This document shows positions 18,443-27,304 of a stretch of DNA of 64,000 bases, piece after piece. Position 1 is the stretch's first letter, and each line of letters starts with the position of its first letter. Source of the stretch: Sulfuricella denitrificans (GTDB lineage: Bacteria; Pseudomonadota; Gammaproteobacteria; Burkholderiales; Sulfuricellaceae); the NCBI GenBank assembly GCA_002632355.1, contig NSJJ01000008.1:62001-126000 (forward strand). The letters run 5' to 3'. The position numbers were made by a program, and so were the translations under genes. Under the pieces are notes generated by a model, which was given only the letters and a program-made list of their open reading frames with translations, was not told where the DNA came from and searched no databases.

Positions 18443-19714
18443 TTACTGGCTGAAAAAATGCTTCTGCAGCAGATGGTTGAGTTCCATCTCGACTTCGAGG
18501 TCAGTAGCGCGACTGGTGGACAAGTGCAGGTCTCGCGCCAATCCTTCGAAATGCTTCATGATGGCGGGGTCGAAATGGCTGCCGCTATCACGGCGCAGGA
18601 TGCTCATTGCTTCTTCGAAGCTATAGGGTTCCTTGTAGGGGCGCCGCGAAGTCAGGGCATCGAATACGTCCACGATGGCGAAAATACGGGCATTGAGGGG
18701 AATTTCCTCTCCCCTGAGTCCGCGCATATAGCCGCTGCCGTCGAATTTCTCGTGGTGGAATTCCACTACGTCGCGTGCACTTTCCAGCCAGTTCGACTTC
18801 GCGATAATTTCCACCCCGAACAGGACATGGTTGCGCATCACGGCAAACTCCTCCTCGGTCAGGCGACCTGGCTTGAGCAGGATGTTGTCGCTGACACCAA
18901 TCTTGCCCACATCATGCAGGAAGGCGCCGGATATCAGTCCGCGTATCTCGGCGCTGCTGTGGCCCAGTGCTTCTGCGAGCCGAATGGCGTAAATGGTGAC
19001 CCGGTAGTTGTGAATGTTGGTATCTGAATCGCGCTTGGCGATGGCGCTGCCAAGCACCTCCATCAGTTCGATATTGCCTTTGAGCAGGTCACCCGAGAGT
19101 TTGACCAGTCCCTGATTGAGCGAAATGATGATGGGATAGAGCATGACTGACGTGGCAAAAATGGTAACCACGACCAGCAGAAGGGTGCGGATGACATCGT
19201 GCCGGATATTGCTGAAAGTGGCATCGTCCACCTCGTACACACCTTCGAAATAGCCGGCCAGATGATCTCCGCCATCCTTGAGCGGCAGCAGAACCTGCAT
19301 GTAAATATGCGAGTTGATATAGAACTTCTTGTATTGCACTGAATCCTCAAGCGGGAATTTATGCACATATCGCTTGAGTTCGTTTTCCAGTGCTTCCATG
19401 CCAGGATCGGTAACTTCGAGGAACTGTTGTTTGTTGCGGTTGTAAAGTTCGATCACGGTGAAATGATTTTTCAGGAACTCATCCGCCTTGGCCTTGATCT
19501 GTTGCAGAACTTCCGGGTGAGTTTCGTCGATGCGGTTGAAGTGCCCGAGGGTTTCGCTGGTAAACGTGCCCGCTTCCTGAGTGGCCAGCGCGAGCACATG
19601 ATCGTCGACCTTTTCCATCTCCCAGAAGAACACCACGCTGCCCAGGAGCAGCGAAAATCCCACCCAGCCGAGAAACAGGCGGGTGAGAACTTTTTTATGT
19701 ATATTGGAACTCAT
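18443..19714 (-). CDS. Membrane HD-GYP-domain protein (putative c-di-GMP phosphodiesterase)
   Basis: 423 aa. A transmembrane helix at about 11-30, an extracytoplasmic sensor region to about 170, a second helix at about 176-200, then an HD-GYP domain (about 215-390). Metal ligands are visible: FLHDVGK (His267-Asp268), the His in RNHVLFG, and HHEKFDGSGY (His320-His321). The signature triplet reads GYM rather than GYP at 328-330. The metal ligands look intact, so c-di-GMP hydrolysis is plausible. In the family GYP contacts partner GGDEF domains, so partner choice may be altered. No GGDEF gene is nearby. Confidence 0.88.
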   Translation of the reverse strand: MSSNIHKKVLTRLFLGWVGFSLLLGSVVFFWEMEKVDDHVLALATQEAGTFTSETLGHFNRIDETHPEVLQQIKAKADEFLKNHFTVIELYNRNKQQFLEVTDPGMEALENELKRYVHKFPLEDSVQYKKFYINSHIYMQVLLPLKDGGDHLAGYFEGVYEVDDATFSNIRHDVIRTLLLVVVTIFATSVMLYPIIISLNQGLVKLSGDLLKGNIELMEVLGSAIAKRDSDTNIHNYRVTIYAIRLAEALGHSSAEIRGLISGAFLHDVGKIGVSDNILLKPGRLTEEEFAVMRNHVLFGVEIIAKSNWLESARDVVEFHHEKFDGSGYMRGLRGEEIPLNARIFAIVDVFDALTSRRPYKEPYSFEEAMSILRRDSGSHFDPAIMKHFEGLARDLHLSTSRATDLEVEMELNHLLQKHFFSQ

Positions 19715-19823
19715 AGCGTGGCTTTAATACCACGAAGCCGGTCTGTCGCTCAAGCGCAATTTCCTTGCCTTGCCATGATTTCCGGCTAGAATGCAGTCCT
19801 GCGGGATAAACCATGAGGATGTT

Positions 19824-20657
19824 ATGAAAAAGTTTTTTACCTTGCTTCTGGTGGCAATTATGAGTTTCGGCCTGGTGATCGGAGAAGCCAGCGCCAAGCG
19901 CTTCGGCGGTAGCAAAAGCTTTGGCAAACAGCGCGAAAGCGTCTCCCAGCAGGCTGCTCCAAAGGCGCCGGCTTCCGCGCCTGCAGCCGCCCCGACAGGC
20001 GGTAACAAGTGGCTCGGTCCTCTGGCTGGCCTGGCTGCCGGTGGTTTGCTGGCTTCGCTGTTCATGGGGCATGGTTTCGACGGCATCAAGATGATGGACA
20101 TCCTGATGCTGCTGGGAATCGCAGCCGCCGTGTTTTTTTTCTTCCGTGCAATGCGGCGCAGCAGTTCGCCGCAGCCGGCTTCCGCAAGCGCCGGCGGCAT
20201 GCAGTACAGTGGTTACGATGATCGCCCTGCGGTTCAGCCCCTGCCCGGCGGTAGCGGTGCGCCAGCAAACGTCAGCACCCGTCCTGCCTGGTTCGAGGAC
20301 GAGCCTTTCCTGCGCCAGGCCAAGGCCAACTTCCTGCGCCTGCAGGACGCCAACGACAAGGGTGACATTAACGACATCCGCGAATTCACCACCCCTGAAA
20401 TCTTCGCTGAAATCAGTCTGCAGATCCAGGAACGGGGCGGAAAACCACAGCATACCGAAGTCGTGACCCTCAATGCCGAAATGGCCGATGTCGTCACCGA
20501 AGGCGATTATGTTATCGCCAGTGTGCGCTTCTCCGGCCTGATCCGCGAGGAAGCAGGCGCCAATGCCGAAGCCTTCAACGAAATCTGGCATATCCAGAAA
20601 TCCGCCAGCCAGCCGAACGGTAGCTGGTTCATTGCAGGAATTCAGCAGGTTAACTAG
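19824..20657 (+). CDS. Tim44-like domain protein, membrane-anchored
   Basis: 277 aa from ATG 19824 with GAGGAT upstream; the longer frame from 19791 lacks a ribosome site. It starts with a signal peptide or signal anchor (MKKFFTLLLVAIMSFGLVIG then EASA-KRFGG), a Gly/Ser/Ala-rich linker, one or two hydrophobic segments at about 70-115 and a C-terminal Tim44-like domain (about 165-277: EPFLRQAKANFLRLQDAND, FTTPEIFAEI, FNEIWHIQK, WFIAGIQQV). Bacterial Tim44-like proteins are common in proteobacteria, and their role at the inner membrane is not settled. Confidence 0.85.
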   Translation: MKKFFTLLLVAIMSFGLVIGEASAKRFGGSKSFGKQRESVSQQAAPKAPASAPAAAPTGGNKWLGPLAGLAAGGLLASLFMGHGFDGIKMMDILMLLGIAAAVFFFFRAMRRSSSPQPASASAGGMQYSGYDDRPAVQPLPGGSGAPANVSTRPAWFEDEPFLRQAKANFLRLQDANDKGDINDIREFTTPEIFAEISLQIQERGGKPQHTEVVTLNAEMADVVTEGDYVIASVRFSGLIREEAGANAEAFNEIWHIQKSASQPNGSWFIAGIQQVN

Positions 20658-20712
20658 GGCGTGTTGACTGGCCCTGATGACCCATCCGGGGAGCGAGGCT
20701 GCCACTCCCCGG
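20656..20712. repeat. Repeat fragment plus hairpin after the Tim44-like gene
   Basis: AGGGCGTGTTGAC (20656-20668) overlaps the stop codon of the preceding gene. The same 13 bases occur as one arm of the large inverted repeat after secA (59915-59970). It is followed by a hairpin with arms CCGGGGAG (20686-20693) and CTCCCCGG (20705-20712), which may act as a weak terminator although no T-run follows. Confidence 0.6.
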
Positions 20713-20735
20713 TTCCGGCTTGACCGTCCGCCCGC

Positions 20736-21869
20736 ATGAAAATTGCCCTCATTCGCCAGCGTTACACTCCGTTTGGCGGTGCCGAGCGTTTTGTCGCCAA
20801 CGCTGTGCAGGCGCTTCGTGCTGAAGGCGCAGCCCTCACCATAGTCACACGGCAATGGGAAACGGGCAGCAAGGGCAATGCCCTCATCTGCAACCCGCCC
20901 TATCTTGGCAGCCTGTGGCGTGACTGGAGCTTTGCGCGCTGTGTTTGCAATGTCCTGAATAAACACGCGTTCGATCTGGTGCAATCACATGAGCGCATCG
21001 CCTGCTGCGATATCTATCGCGCGGGAGACGGTGTCCACCGTGAATGGCTGCAGCAGCGGAGTCGTGTACTGGGCGTCCTCGGCAGGCTGGGCGTTGCCCT
21101 GAACCCATACCACCGCTACACCCTCGCGGCAGAGAAACGCTTATTCCTGAGCCCCTCCCTAAAGGCGGTAGTCTGCAACTCGCGCATGGTCAAGGAGGAA
21201 ATCAGGCATTACTTCGGGCTGGCGGAAGAAAAAATTCATGTGATCTATAGCGGTGTGGATCTGGAAACGTTTCACCCCGGATTGAAAATGCAGCATCGGA
21301 GTGACATTCGCGCGCAATATGGCATTCCGGAAGATGACATGCTTTTTCTTTTCGTGGGTTCCGGCTTTGAACGCAAGGGGCTGCATACGCTGCTTCTGGC
21401 CCTGGCGCAGCTCCCTTCAGACAGTCACCTGATGGTCGTTGGCAAGGATAAACGCTTGGCGCGTTACCGGGATCTGGCAAGCCGTCTCGGCCTCGCCAGC
21501 CGGGTACACTTTGCACAGGGCCAGACCGATCCGAGGCCCTTTTACGGCGCGGCGGATGCCTTCGTCCTGCCCACTCTGTACGATCCCTTCCCCAATACCG
21601 CACTAGAGGCATTTGCCAGCGGCCTGCCGGTTATTACCAGCAACAAGAGTGGCGCAGCAGAACTAGTCAGAGAGGGAGAGAACGGCTTTGTCTGCGATGC
21701 GCTGGATCAGAATGGTCTCGCCTCTGCCATGAACAGACTGCTGGATCGAGCGACCTGCTTGCGGTTTGGTATCGCTGCGCGGGAATCCGTTGCCCATCTG
21801 GCACCGGAAAACATGGCACGCCAATTGCTGGAACTGTATCGCAGCCTGATTCGCCGGCAAATCAGCTGA
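20736..21869 (+). CDS. Glycosyltransferase family 4 (WaaG-like)
   Basis: 377 aa GT-B fold enzyme. The N-terminus MKIALIRQRYTPFGGAERFV resembles LPS core glucosyltransferase WaaG. The donor-binding domain has VIYSGVDLETFHPG, FVGSGFERKGLHTLLLAL and the nucleotide-sugar motif LPTLYDPFPNTALEAFASGLPV with GAAELV. It probably adds a hexose to the inner core of LPS at the inner membrane. Its last eight bases overlap the 3' end of the convergent GT9 gene. It is the only plus-strand gene in this envelope cluster, so it may have its own promoter. Confidence 0.85.
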   Translation: MKIALIRQRYTPFGGAERFVANAVQALRAEGAALTIVTRQWETGSKGNALICNPPYLGSLWRDWSFARCVCNVLNKHAFDLVQSHERIACCDIYRAGDGVHREWLQQRSRVLGVLGRLGVALNPYHRYTLAAEKRLFLSPSLKAVVCNSRMVKEEIRHYFGLAEEKIHVIYSGVDLETFHPGLKMQHRSDIRAQYGIPEDDMLFLFVGSGFERKGLHTLLLALAQLPSDSHLMVVGKDKRLARYRDLASRLGLASRVHFAQGQTDPRPFYGAADAFVLPTLYDPFPNTALEAFASGLPVITSNKSGAAELVREGENGFVCDALDQNGLASAMNRLLDRATCLRFGIAARESVAHLAPENMARQLLELYRSLIRRQIS

Positions 21870-22905
21870 TTTTACTTAACAGCCTGTTAAAGCCGGCTTG
21901 GGCAGCATTCACGCTGATGTCCATCACCTCGCGGCTTTCCGGTTGCAGCAACATGTAGGGCACGCCCCACGGGCGCCAGCGCACGGCATCGGATTGACCG
22001 AAAAAACAGAGAATGGGCTTGCCCAGTCCGGCTGCCAGATGCATGGCCCCGCCGTCGCTGCACACCACCGCATCACACAAGGACAGCCCGGCGATCAGTT
22101 CCTCCAGCCGATGCGTGGGGTAAGCGACGATCGCTGCATCTTTGGTGGTTCGCATGATTTCTGCCGCTTTCTTGTCGTCGCCCGGATGCAGGGGGTTGTT
22201 TTCGTCCCCGGGTGACCAGAACAGCATGAAACGCGCATCATGCTGTTCACCCAGCATGTGAATCAGTGCCGAGAAGCGCTCTGCAGGCCAGCGCTGGCTT
22301 GGCTTGCGGGCGCTGATATGGATCCCGATGGTGAATCTGCTTTCTCCCGTTTGCGTCAGGCATGAACGCGCCCGCCCGGCTTCGGCAATGTCGGCATGAA
22401 CGCTTGCTGCAGGGGGATTGCCGGAAATGCCCAGCGCCTGTAGCAGGCGAAAAACATCCTCCGCTTCATGAAGATGAGGAAGGGGAATGAAGGGAACGCC
22501 AATGTCCACATGACGTGAAGCCGGACTTTCCCCTTCGGTAAAACCCAGGATGTGGTGCGGGCGGACCATGCGGGCAAGCAGCAGGGAGCGTTTCTGGAAT
22601 CCGGGCGTGGCCAGAATGGCATAATCGAAATGCATGGCTCGCAGCCTGGCCAGCATTTTTATACGCTCAAGGTAAACGCCCGGCACACTTTGCCCCTGCG
22701 GGCGGTGTTTTGCCTTGGTGTAGGAAAAGACTTCGTCGATGTCCGGGTTGCCCTGCAATACCGCTGCGTTGTAGCTGTTGACCAGCGCACAGATACGGGC
22801 CGAAGGAAAATGCTCGCGCAGGGAACGAAATATCGGGGTGGTACAGACCAGATCGCCGATATTGTCGCGGCGAATGACCAGAAAGCTGGGTTGGGCTCCG
22901 GCCAC
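21862..22905 (-). CDS. Glycosyltransferase family 9 (heptosyltransferase-like)
   Basis: 347 aa with a GTG start that shares its first base with the TAG of the upstream ligase-like gene. The GT9 hallmarks are RRDNIGDLVCTTPIFRSLREHFP at the N-terminus and the C-terminal SDGGAMHLAAGLGKPILCFFG. A lysine/tryptophan region (ISARKPSQRWPAERFSALI) matches the ADP-heptose-binding area. It is probably a heptosyl or related transferase in core oligosaccharide assembly; the acceptor is unknown. Last gene of the minus-strand envelope operon that starts at msbA. Confidence 0.88.
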   Translation of the reverse strand: MAGAQPSFLVIRRDNIGDLVCTTPIFRSLREHFPSARICALVNSYNAAVLQGNPDIDEVFSYTKAKHRPQGQSVPGVYLERIKMLARLRAMHFDYAILATPGFQKRSLLLARMVRPHHILGFTEGESPASRHVDIGVPFIPLPHLHEAEDVFRLLQALGISGNPPAASVHADIAEAGRARSCLTQTGESRFTIGIHISARKPSQRWPAERFSALIHMLGEQHDARFMLFWSPGDENNPLHPGDDKKAAEIMRTTKDAAIVAYPTHRLEELIAGLSLCDAVVCSDGGAMHLAAGLGKPILCFFGQSDAVRWRPWGVPYMLLQPESREVMDISVNAAQAGFNRLLSKIS

Positions 22906-24110
22906 TATTTCTTGCCTGTTTGCTGGATATAACCGATCAGGATCCCGGCGGCTGTCCAGAAAAACAATGCATCGGTACGCCAGAAAAGATCGTCGGTCAT
23001 GTTTTTCGAAATAAAGGCCACCAGCAGGGCCAGTCCGGCCAGCCCGGCCAGCCCAATTTTCTTGTCGTCGCTACGGTAGGCGCGCCAGAATAATCGCCCC
23101 ATCGCGCCAAGCAGGAAAAGGAAAACCATGACACCGGGGATGCCCAGTTGCAGAGCGTAATTCAGAAACATGTTGTGGCCGTGGGCAAACCAGAAGGGTG
23201 GCCACTCCACCGGCTTGATATAAACCAGGTGGGGTAGATCGCGTCCGAAGCCCACCCCGCCAAGAGGCCGCTCCGCAACCCGGTCCAGCCAGTATTGCCA
23301 GATGATATAGCGTTCGCTATCCCCGAATGTGGTGGCAACGGTAGTTCCGCTCATGGCGGCTTCAGGCGCTTTCATCTGCATGACTGAAAAAAATGTAATG
23401 CCGGTCAGGATAATGCCTGCCACGCCAGCCATGAGAAGCTTTCTGCGCGCATTGGCGTCCGTCATCTTGTGCCAGGTGCCTGCCAGAAAAATCACGAATA
23501 CCAGGCAGAAAGATACCCAGAACATGCGATTGGCGGTGAGATAGGCTACGCCGAGATAAATGGGTAGTAGCGCCCACGCGATGGTTCTCGCTTTATTGTC
23601 CAGGGCCCCCAGCAGGGAAAGAGACAGGAAGGGCATCGCAATGATCAGGTAAGTGCTGTAGCTCACATAGCCATGTTGCCAGTCCCAGTCATTGCCGGAA
23701 GGCGCATGTCCCAGCTGATATGCCTTTACCGCCACCAGCAGGAATGTGCCCGCAAGCCCGGCCAGCAGCGCACGCTGAAGGATTTTCCATGCGCCTGGAT
23801 CGCGGGTGAGTACAAAGAACGAAAAAAAGGTCAGCATGCCATAACCGATTTCAACCTTGATTTCGGTGAGGGAAAACACGGGATCAACGGACCACGTCAG
23901 CGAAAGCAAGGCCATGCCCGCCCAGAGCGCCAGCGGGAGTTTCAGGGGTAATATTGGCGCGCCGTTTTTTATAAAAATTCTTAGTGCCACAATGGCCGTC
24001 AGGAACAGGGCGGTAAGACGCAAGGCCATGGTGTGGTTGAGCGGAAGCACGGCCAGAAACAATACAGCTGGGGCATACAGCCAATAAAATGCTTTGTTGT
24101 TATTTTCCAC
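22905..24110 (-). CDS. O-antigen ligase-like polytopic membrane protein
   Basis: 401 aa from GTG 24110 (preceded by GGAAAGAG); the longer frame begins at a TTG (24131). About ten to twelve hydrophobic helices with a large loop before the last ones. The Wzy_C-type loop shows GGVGFGRDLP and the conserved HGHNMFLNYALQLGIPG, the His-containing signature of WaaL/O-antigen ligase proteins. Such proteins join polysaccharide from undecaprenyl diphosphate to lipid A-core on the periplasmic side. A Wzy-type polymerase cannot be excluded by sequence alone, but the setting among core-type glycosyltransferases and msbA favours a ligase. Confidence 0.8.
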   Translation of the reverse strand: MENNNKAFYWLYAPAVLFLAVLPLNHTMALRLTALFLTAIVALRIFIKNGAPILPLKLPLALWAGMALLSLTWSVDPVFSLTEIKVEIGYGMLTFFSFFVLTRDPGAWKILQRALLAGLAGTFLLVAVKAYQLGHAPSGNDWDWQHGYVSYSTYLIIAMPFLSLSLLGALDNKARTIAWALLPIYLGVAYLTANRMFWVSFCLVFVIFLAGTWHKMTDANARRKLLMAGVAGIILTGITFFSVMQMKAPEAAMSGTTVATTFGDSERYIIWQYWLDRVAERPLGGVGFGRDLPHLVYIKPVEWPPFWFAHGHNMFLNYALQLGIPGVMVFLFLLGAMGRLFWRAYRSDDKKIGLAGLAGLALLVAFISKNMTDDLFWRTDALFFWTAAGILIGYIQQTGKK

Positions 24111-25047
24111 GTCGCTCTTTCCATTGCGCAATCGCAGTCAGCAAGCTTGCCGCACGCTGTTCGTAGGTGTGGTCACGCATCACGCGATGGTATGCCGCCT
24201 CGGCAATGGTGCGGGATTCATCCGGATGGGCCAGATAATGATGGATCCTGGCAATACAGTCCTCGAGATCGTGAAAATCCGCCCACTCCACCCCAGGTTC
24301 AAAATCGTCGCGGGCATGACGGCGTTCGTCGCTCAAGAGAAATCCGCCGCAAGCGGGGACGCCGTAACATCGCTCCGGCAGGCCCCACCCTTTTACCCCG
24401 CCATGATCCGCTGCCGCATAAGCGTTCAGGTTGATGCGGCTGCGCTGAATGAGATTGACCTGTTCACTGACAGGCAGATTTTCTGCATGCCGGAACATGC
24501 AGTTGATGCCTGAACCTGCCAGACGCCGTTCAAGCTCGGCAAAGAACTCGGCACGCGCACGATGTTCGCGATAACGCTGGCCATCAAGATTGCCGACAAA
24601 GGAAACATCGTGGCTGAAGAATTCCGGGCGGCGCATTTCTTCCAGCGCCACGCCATGCAGATGGTAAAGCCGTGTCGCGGCCGCATTTGCCAGGTAGAAG
24701 TTCTCGGGCGCAAAACTCAGTGTCGGTTGCAGGGTATGCGTTGCATAAATATCCAGCGGCCGCAGAAGGCTGAACACCCACAGACGGCGATGACGGACAC
24801 CCAGATGCCAGGGGGCATCCCGGTCAATTCCAATCAGCGGAATCCCGTGTTTTCTCAGGCGGGATTTTAGTCGCCAGGTTCGGAACGGCTGCCGCACGCC
24901 TTCGTAAAAGTTGATAATGCAGGCATCGATATTTGCCAGTTGTGCGTCGCCGGGTTCCCACAGGTTGTCCAGTATCTCGCAGCCATTTGCTTCCAGACCT
25001 TCCCTGAGCGGAGCGAAGCCTTTCCTGAAATTGAAGATCAGGCGCAT
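24100..25047 (-). CDS. CgeB-type glycosyltransferase
   Basis: 315 aa. The C-terminal half carries the Glyco_trans_1_2/CgeB signature: QRSRINLNAYA, LPERCYGVPACGGFLLSDERRHARDDFEPG, then a helical region and RVMRDHTYEQRA. The acidic LLSD...FEPG region is the usual nucleotide-sugar site of this group. The acceptor is unknown. ATG 25047 has GAGGAG in front and lies inside the end of the preceding GT4 gene (10-base overlap), so translation is probably coupled. Confidence 0.8.
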   Translation of the reverse strand: MRLIFNFRKGFAPLREGLEANGCEILDNLWEPGDAQLANIDACIINFYEGVRQPFRTWRLKSRLRKHGIPLIGIDRDAPWHLGVRHRRLWVFSLLRPLDIYATHTLQPTLSFAPENFYLANAAATRLYHLHGVALEEMRRPEFFSHDVSFVGNLDGQRYREHRARAEFFAELERRLAGSGINCMFRHAENLPVSEQVNLIQRSRINLNAYAAADHGGVKGWGLPERCYGVPACGGFLLSDERRHARDDFEPGVEWADFHDLEDCIARIHHYLAHPDESRTIAEAAYHRVMRDHTYEQRAASLLTAIAQWKERRGK

Positions 25048-26195
25048 GCGGTCTCCTCGGCCAGAACTACCGCAGCATCCATGGCCCGGCCTGTGCGCTG
25101 GACAAATTGTGCAAAGGAAAATTTTTCGAGATGCTCCTGGGCCTTGCGCGGGTCCGGATGTTGGCCGTCAGTGGCACACAATTGCTCCAGCAGACGCCGG
25201 AAATCCCGCCCCTGATCATGACGCGGATCGGTAAAGAAATAACCGGTTTCGGCTTCCAGCACGGTTTCCGTAAAAGGCGGAGCATTGACAGCCAGCACCG
25301 GGGTGCCGCAGGCCTGGGCCTCGATCACGTTGAGGCCGAGCGCCTCCTTTTCCGGCAGTCCGGCAAGCAGGAAATCCATCTGCGGGTAGATCGATTTCAC
25401 ATCATGCTGGTGCCCCCACCAGCGAACCTGGCTGGCGATGGGGGCGAGACTGCGCTCAAGATCGCGCACCGAGGCGAAGCCGCCACTCCCGAAAATCTCC
25501 AGATTGACGCGCGGAAACTGCCGGATCACGGGTGCCAGAATCCGGAACATCAATGGAAACTGCTTGATCGGCGTCAGGCGGGAAACAATACCCAGCGTTA
25601 ACCCATCCCGCCTTGCAAAAATCCGGGAAGGCTTCATGGCAGAATAGAGCGGATAAAGATGGCTCAGGAGGCGATCGCGGAATTTGCGCATATCCCAGTC
25701 GTAAACAGAATTTGCACGTAAAGCCGCAATCTTCTGAGCCTGTGGCCGCCCCAGGTCGGCCAGTCCATACATGGGCTCGGGATAATAGCGGGTTATCCCG
25801 GCCTCCTGCAGACTGGTAATGACATGTCTGGACACCGCAAAGATCAGATCGTAGTGGCGAATAATTTCAGGATTGCGTCCATATAAAGGCATGTGGGCAA
25901 AACAGGCAAGCAGATGCGTTTGACGTAAACGATCTGCCAATTCCGTTGCAACCATGGTCTGGAATATCAGCAGGCTCCTGGTTCGCGGCACATGTTTTTC
26001 GATATCCGCGGCGCTATCCACTGTCAAAATCGTTGCGCCTGCCTCGTCCAGTCCGTGCCACCAGGTAGCTTTGCCGGGGGCCAGGAGAAATACTTTCCAT
26101 CCCAGCGCGAGCAATGCCCGGGTAAAGAAGCGGGTATAGACTTCACCGCCGCCGAAACCGGTTTGCAGGTTGATCTGGTAGCACGCTTTTTCCAT
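25038..26195 (-). CDS. Glycosyltransferase family 4
   Basis: 385 aa. N-terminal acceptor domain with TGFGGGEVYTRFF; C-terminal donor domain with LGIVSRLTPIKQFPLMFRIL, LEIFGSGGFASVRDL and GLPEKEALGLNVIEAQACGTPVLAV (the E-x7-E type motif). A cytosolic enzyme adding a sugar to a core or polysaccharide intermediate; the substrate is unknown. It starts at the stop codon of the preceding GT9 gene (TGATG arrangement) and overlaps the next gene by 10 bases. Confidence 0.85.
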   Translation of the reverse strand: MEKACYQINLQTGFGGGEVYTRFFTRALLALGWKVFLLAPGKATWWHGLDEAGATILTVDSAADIEKHVPRTRSLLIFQTMVATELADRLRQTHLLACFAHMPLYGRNPEIIRHYDLIFAVSRHVITSLQEAGITRYYPEPMYGLADLGRPQAQKIAALRANSVYDWDMRKFRDRLLSHLYPLYSAMKPSRIFARRDGLTLGIVSRLTPIKQFPLMFRILAPVIRQFPRVNLEIFGSGGFASVRDLERSLAPIASQVRWWGHQHDVKSIYPQMDFLLAGLPEKEALGLNVIEAQACGTPVLAVNAPPFTETVLEAETGYFFTDPRHDQGRDFRRLLEQLCATDGQHPDPRKAQEHLEKFSFAQFVQRTGRAMDAAVVLAEETACA

Positions 26196-27304
26196 CAGGT
26201 GCGCGCCTCGAGCAGTTGATCCACTGCTTCAATTGCCATCTCCACACTGATTGCTTCCATGCAATGTGCTGCGGCACATTCTACTGTAGTCCTTCCGCAT
26301 CGGCGAACCCAGCCGATATGGCGACGGAACAATATGTTCTGGTCGCGACAGAAAATTTTTGCTGTGACTGCACGGTAGGGGCTGTCCTGCCAGAAATCCC
26401 CCTTGCCGCAGATGACCGCCGATCCGGGGCCGAACAGCGTGATCGTGGGCGTGTTCGTCAGGCGCCCCAGGTGAGCGACCCCCGTATCCGGGCAAATCAG
26501 AAGACGGGCATTTTTCAGAAGATGCCAGAGCTGGGGCAGATCCAGCCTGCCCGCAAAAGAGGCATATTTCCCTTCCTTGTCCATCGCTGAAACCAGCCTG
26601 TCCTCACCCCGACCCCCGCTCCATATGGGAAGGTAACCGCGACTCACCAACTGTTCGGCCAGGGCCAGCCATTTTTCGGGGCCCCACAATTTCAGGGTGC
26701 TGCTTGCGCCTACGTGAAGCACGCAATACGGTTGCTGCGGCGGGCTGAAAGGCGCAAAGGCGGGTGCCGGCCAATCCATTGCCTGATAGTGCTGCGGCGC
26801 CGGTCCTTCGGCTAAACCGGCGACCATGTCCCCCCAGGCAGCAGGGACCTCCGGATAGGGTGCCAATTCGTCAACCGGCCAGTTTTTCCATTCCGGAGTA
26901 TCACCCGCAAATGCCACCACCCAGTTGGCATTTAATGCCCGTGCAACCCAGCTGAACCGGTTATCTCCGGGAACCAGCGCCAGGTCAAAACCGGAGTGTT
27001 CAAGCAAGGCGCGCAAGGTGCTGATGTCTCTGGGGTCGTAAGGCAGCGCTTCCACGTCATAGGGTCGCCCGGCGTACAAGGTTGCAACGGCACTGGGAAC
27101 GGCCATCACGATTTCCGCGGCAGGGTGGTTTTGTCTAAGCTTTGCCAGCAGTGGCGTCAGCATCAGGGTGTCGCCCAGCAGCAGGTGATGGATGATCAGG
27201 ATGCGCCGGGGATTTTCCGGGCGGCGCCTGCGAGCGCCGCTCGCCAGCATGTGGCGGACAGCCAGAACAAGGGTGAGCAAACGGGAAGAAAAGCGGCTAG
27301 CCAC
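26195..27304 (-). CDS. Glycosyltransferase family 9 (heptosyltransferase-like)
   Basis: 369 aa from GTG 27304, which overlaps the stop of the upstream GT4 gene by eight bases (GTGGCTAG). The frame is open further upstream, but that part is the shadow of the neighbour. GT9 motifs: ILIIHHLLLGDTLMLTPLLAKLRQNHP, LHVGASSTLKLWGPEKWLALAEQL, and ICPDTGVAHLGRLTNTPTITLFGPG. A hydrophobic stretch at about 8-20 may attach it to the membrane. The C-terminus is Cys-rich (FCRDQN...RRCGRTTVECAAAHCMEAI), as in ADP-heptose transferases that end with conserved cysteines. Confidence 0.87.
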   Translation of the reverse strand: MASRFSSRLLTLVLAVRHMLASGARRRRPENPRRILIIHHLLLGDTLMLTPLLAKLRQNHPAAEIVMAVPSAVATLYAGRPYDVEALPYDPRDISTLRALLEHSGFDLALVPGDNRFSWVARALNANWVVAFAGDTPEWKNWPVDELAPYPEVPAAWGDMVAGLAEGPAPQHYQAMDWPAPAFAPFSPPQQPYCVLHVGASSTLKLWGPEKWLALAEQLVSRGYLPIWSGGRGEDRLVSAMDKEGKYASFAGRLDLPQLWHLLKNARLLICPDTGVAHLGRLTNTPTITLFGPGSAVICGKGDFWQDSPYRAVTAKIFCRDQNILFRRHIGWVRRCGRTTVECAAAHCMEAISVEMAIEAVDQLLEART

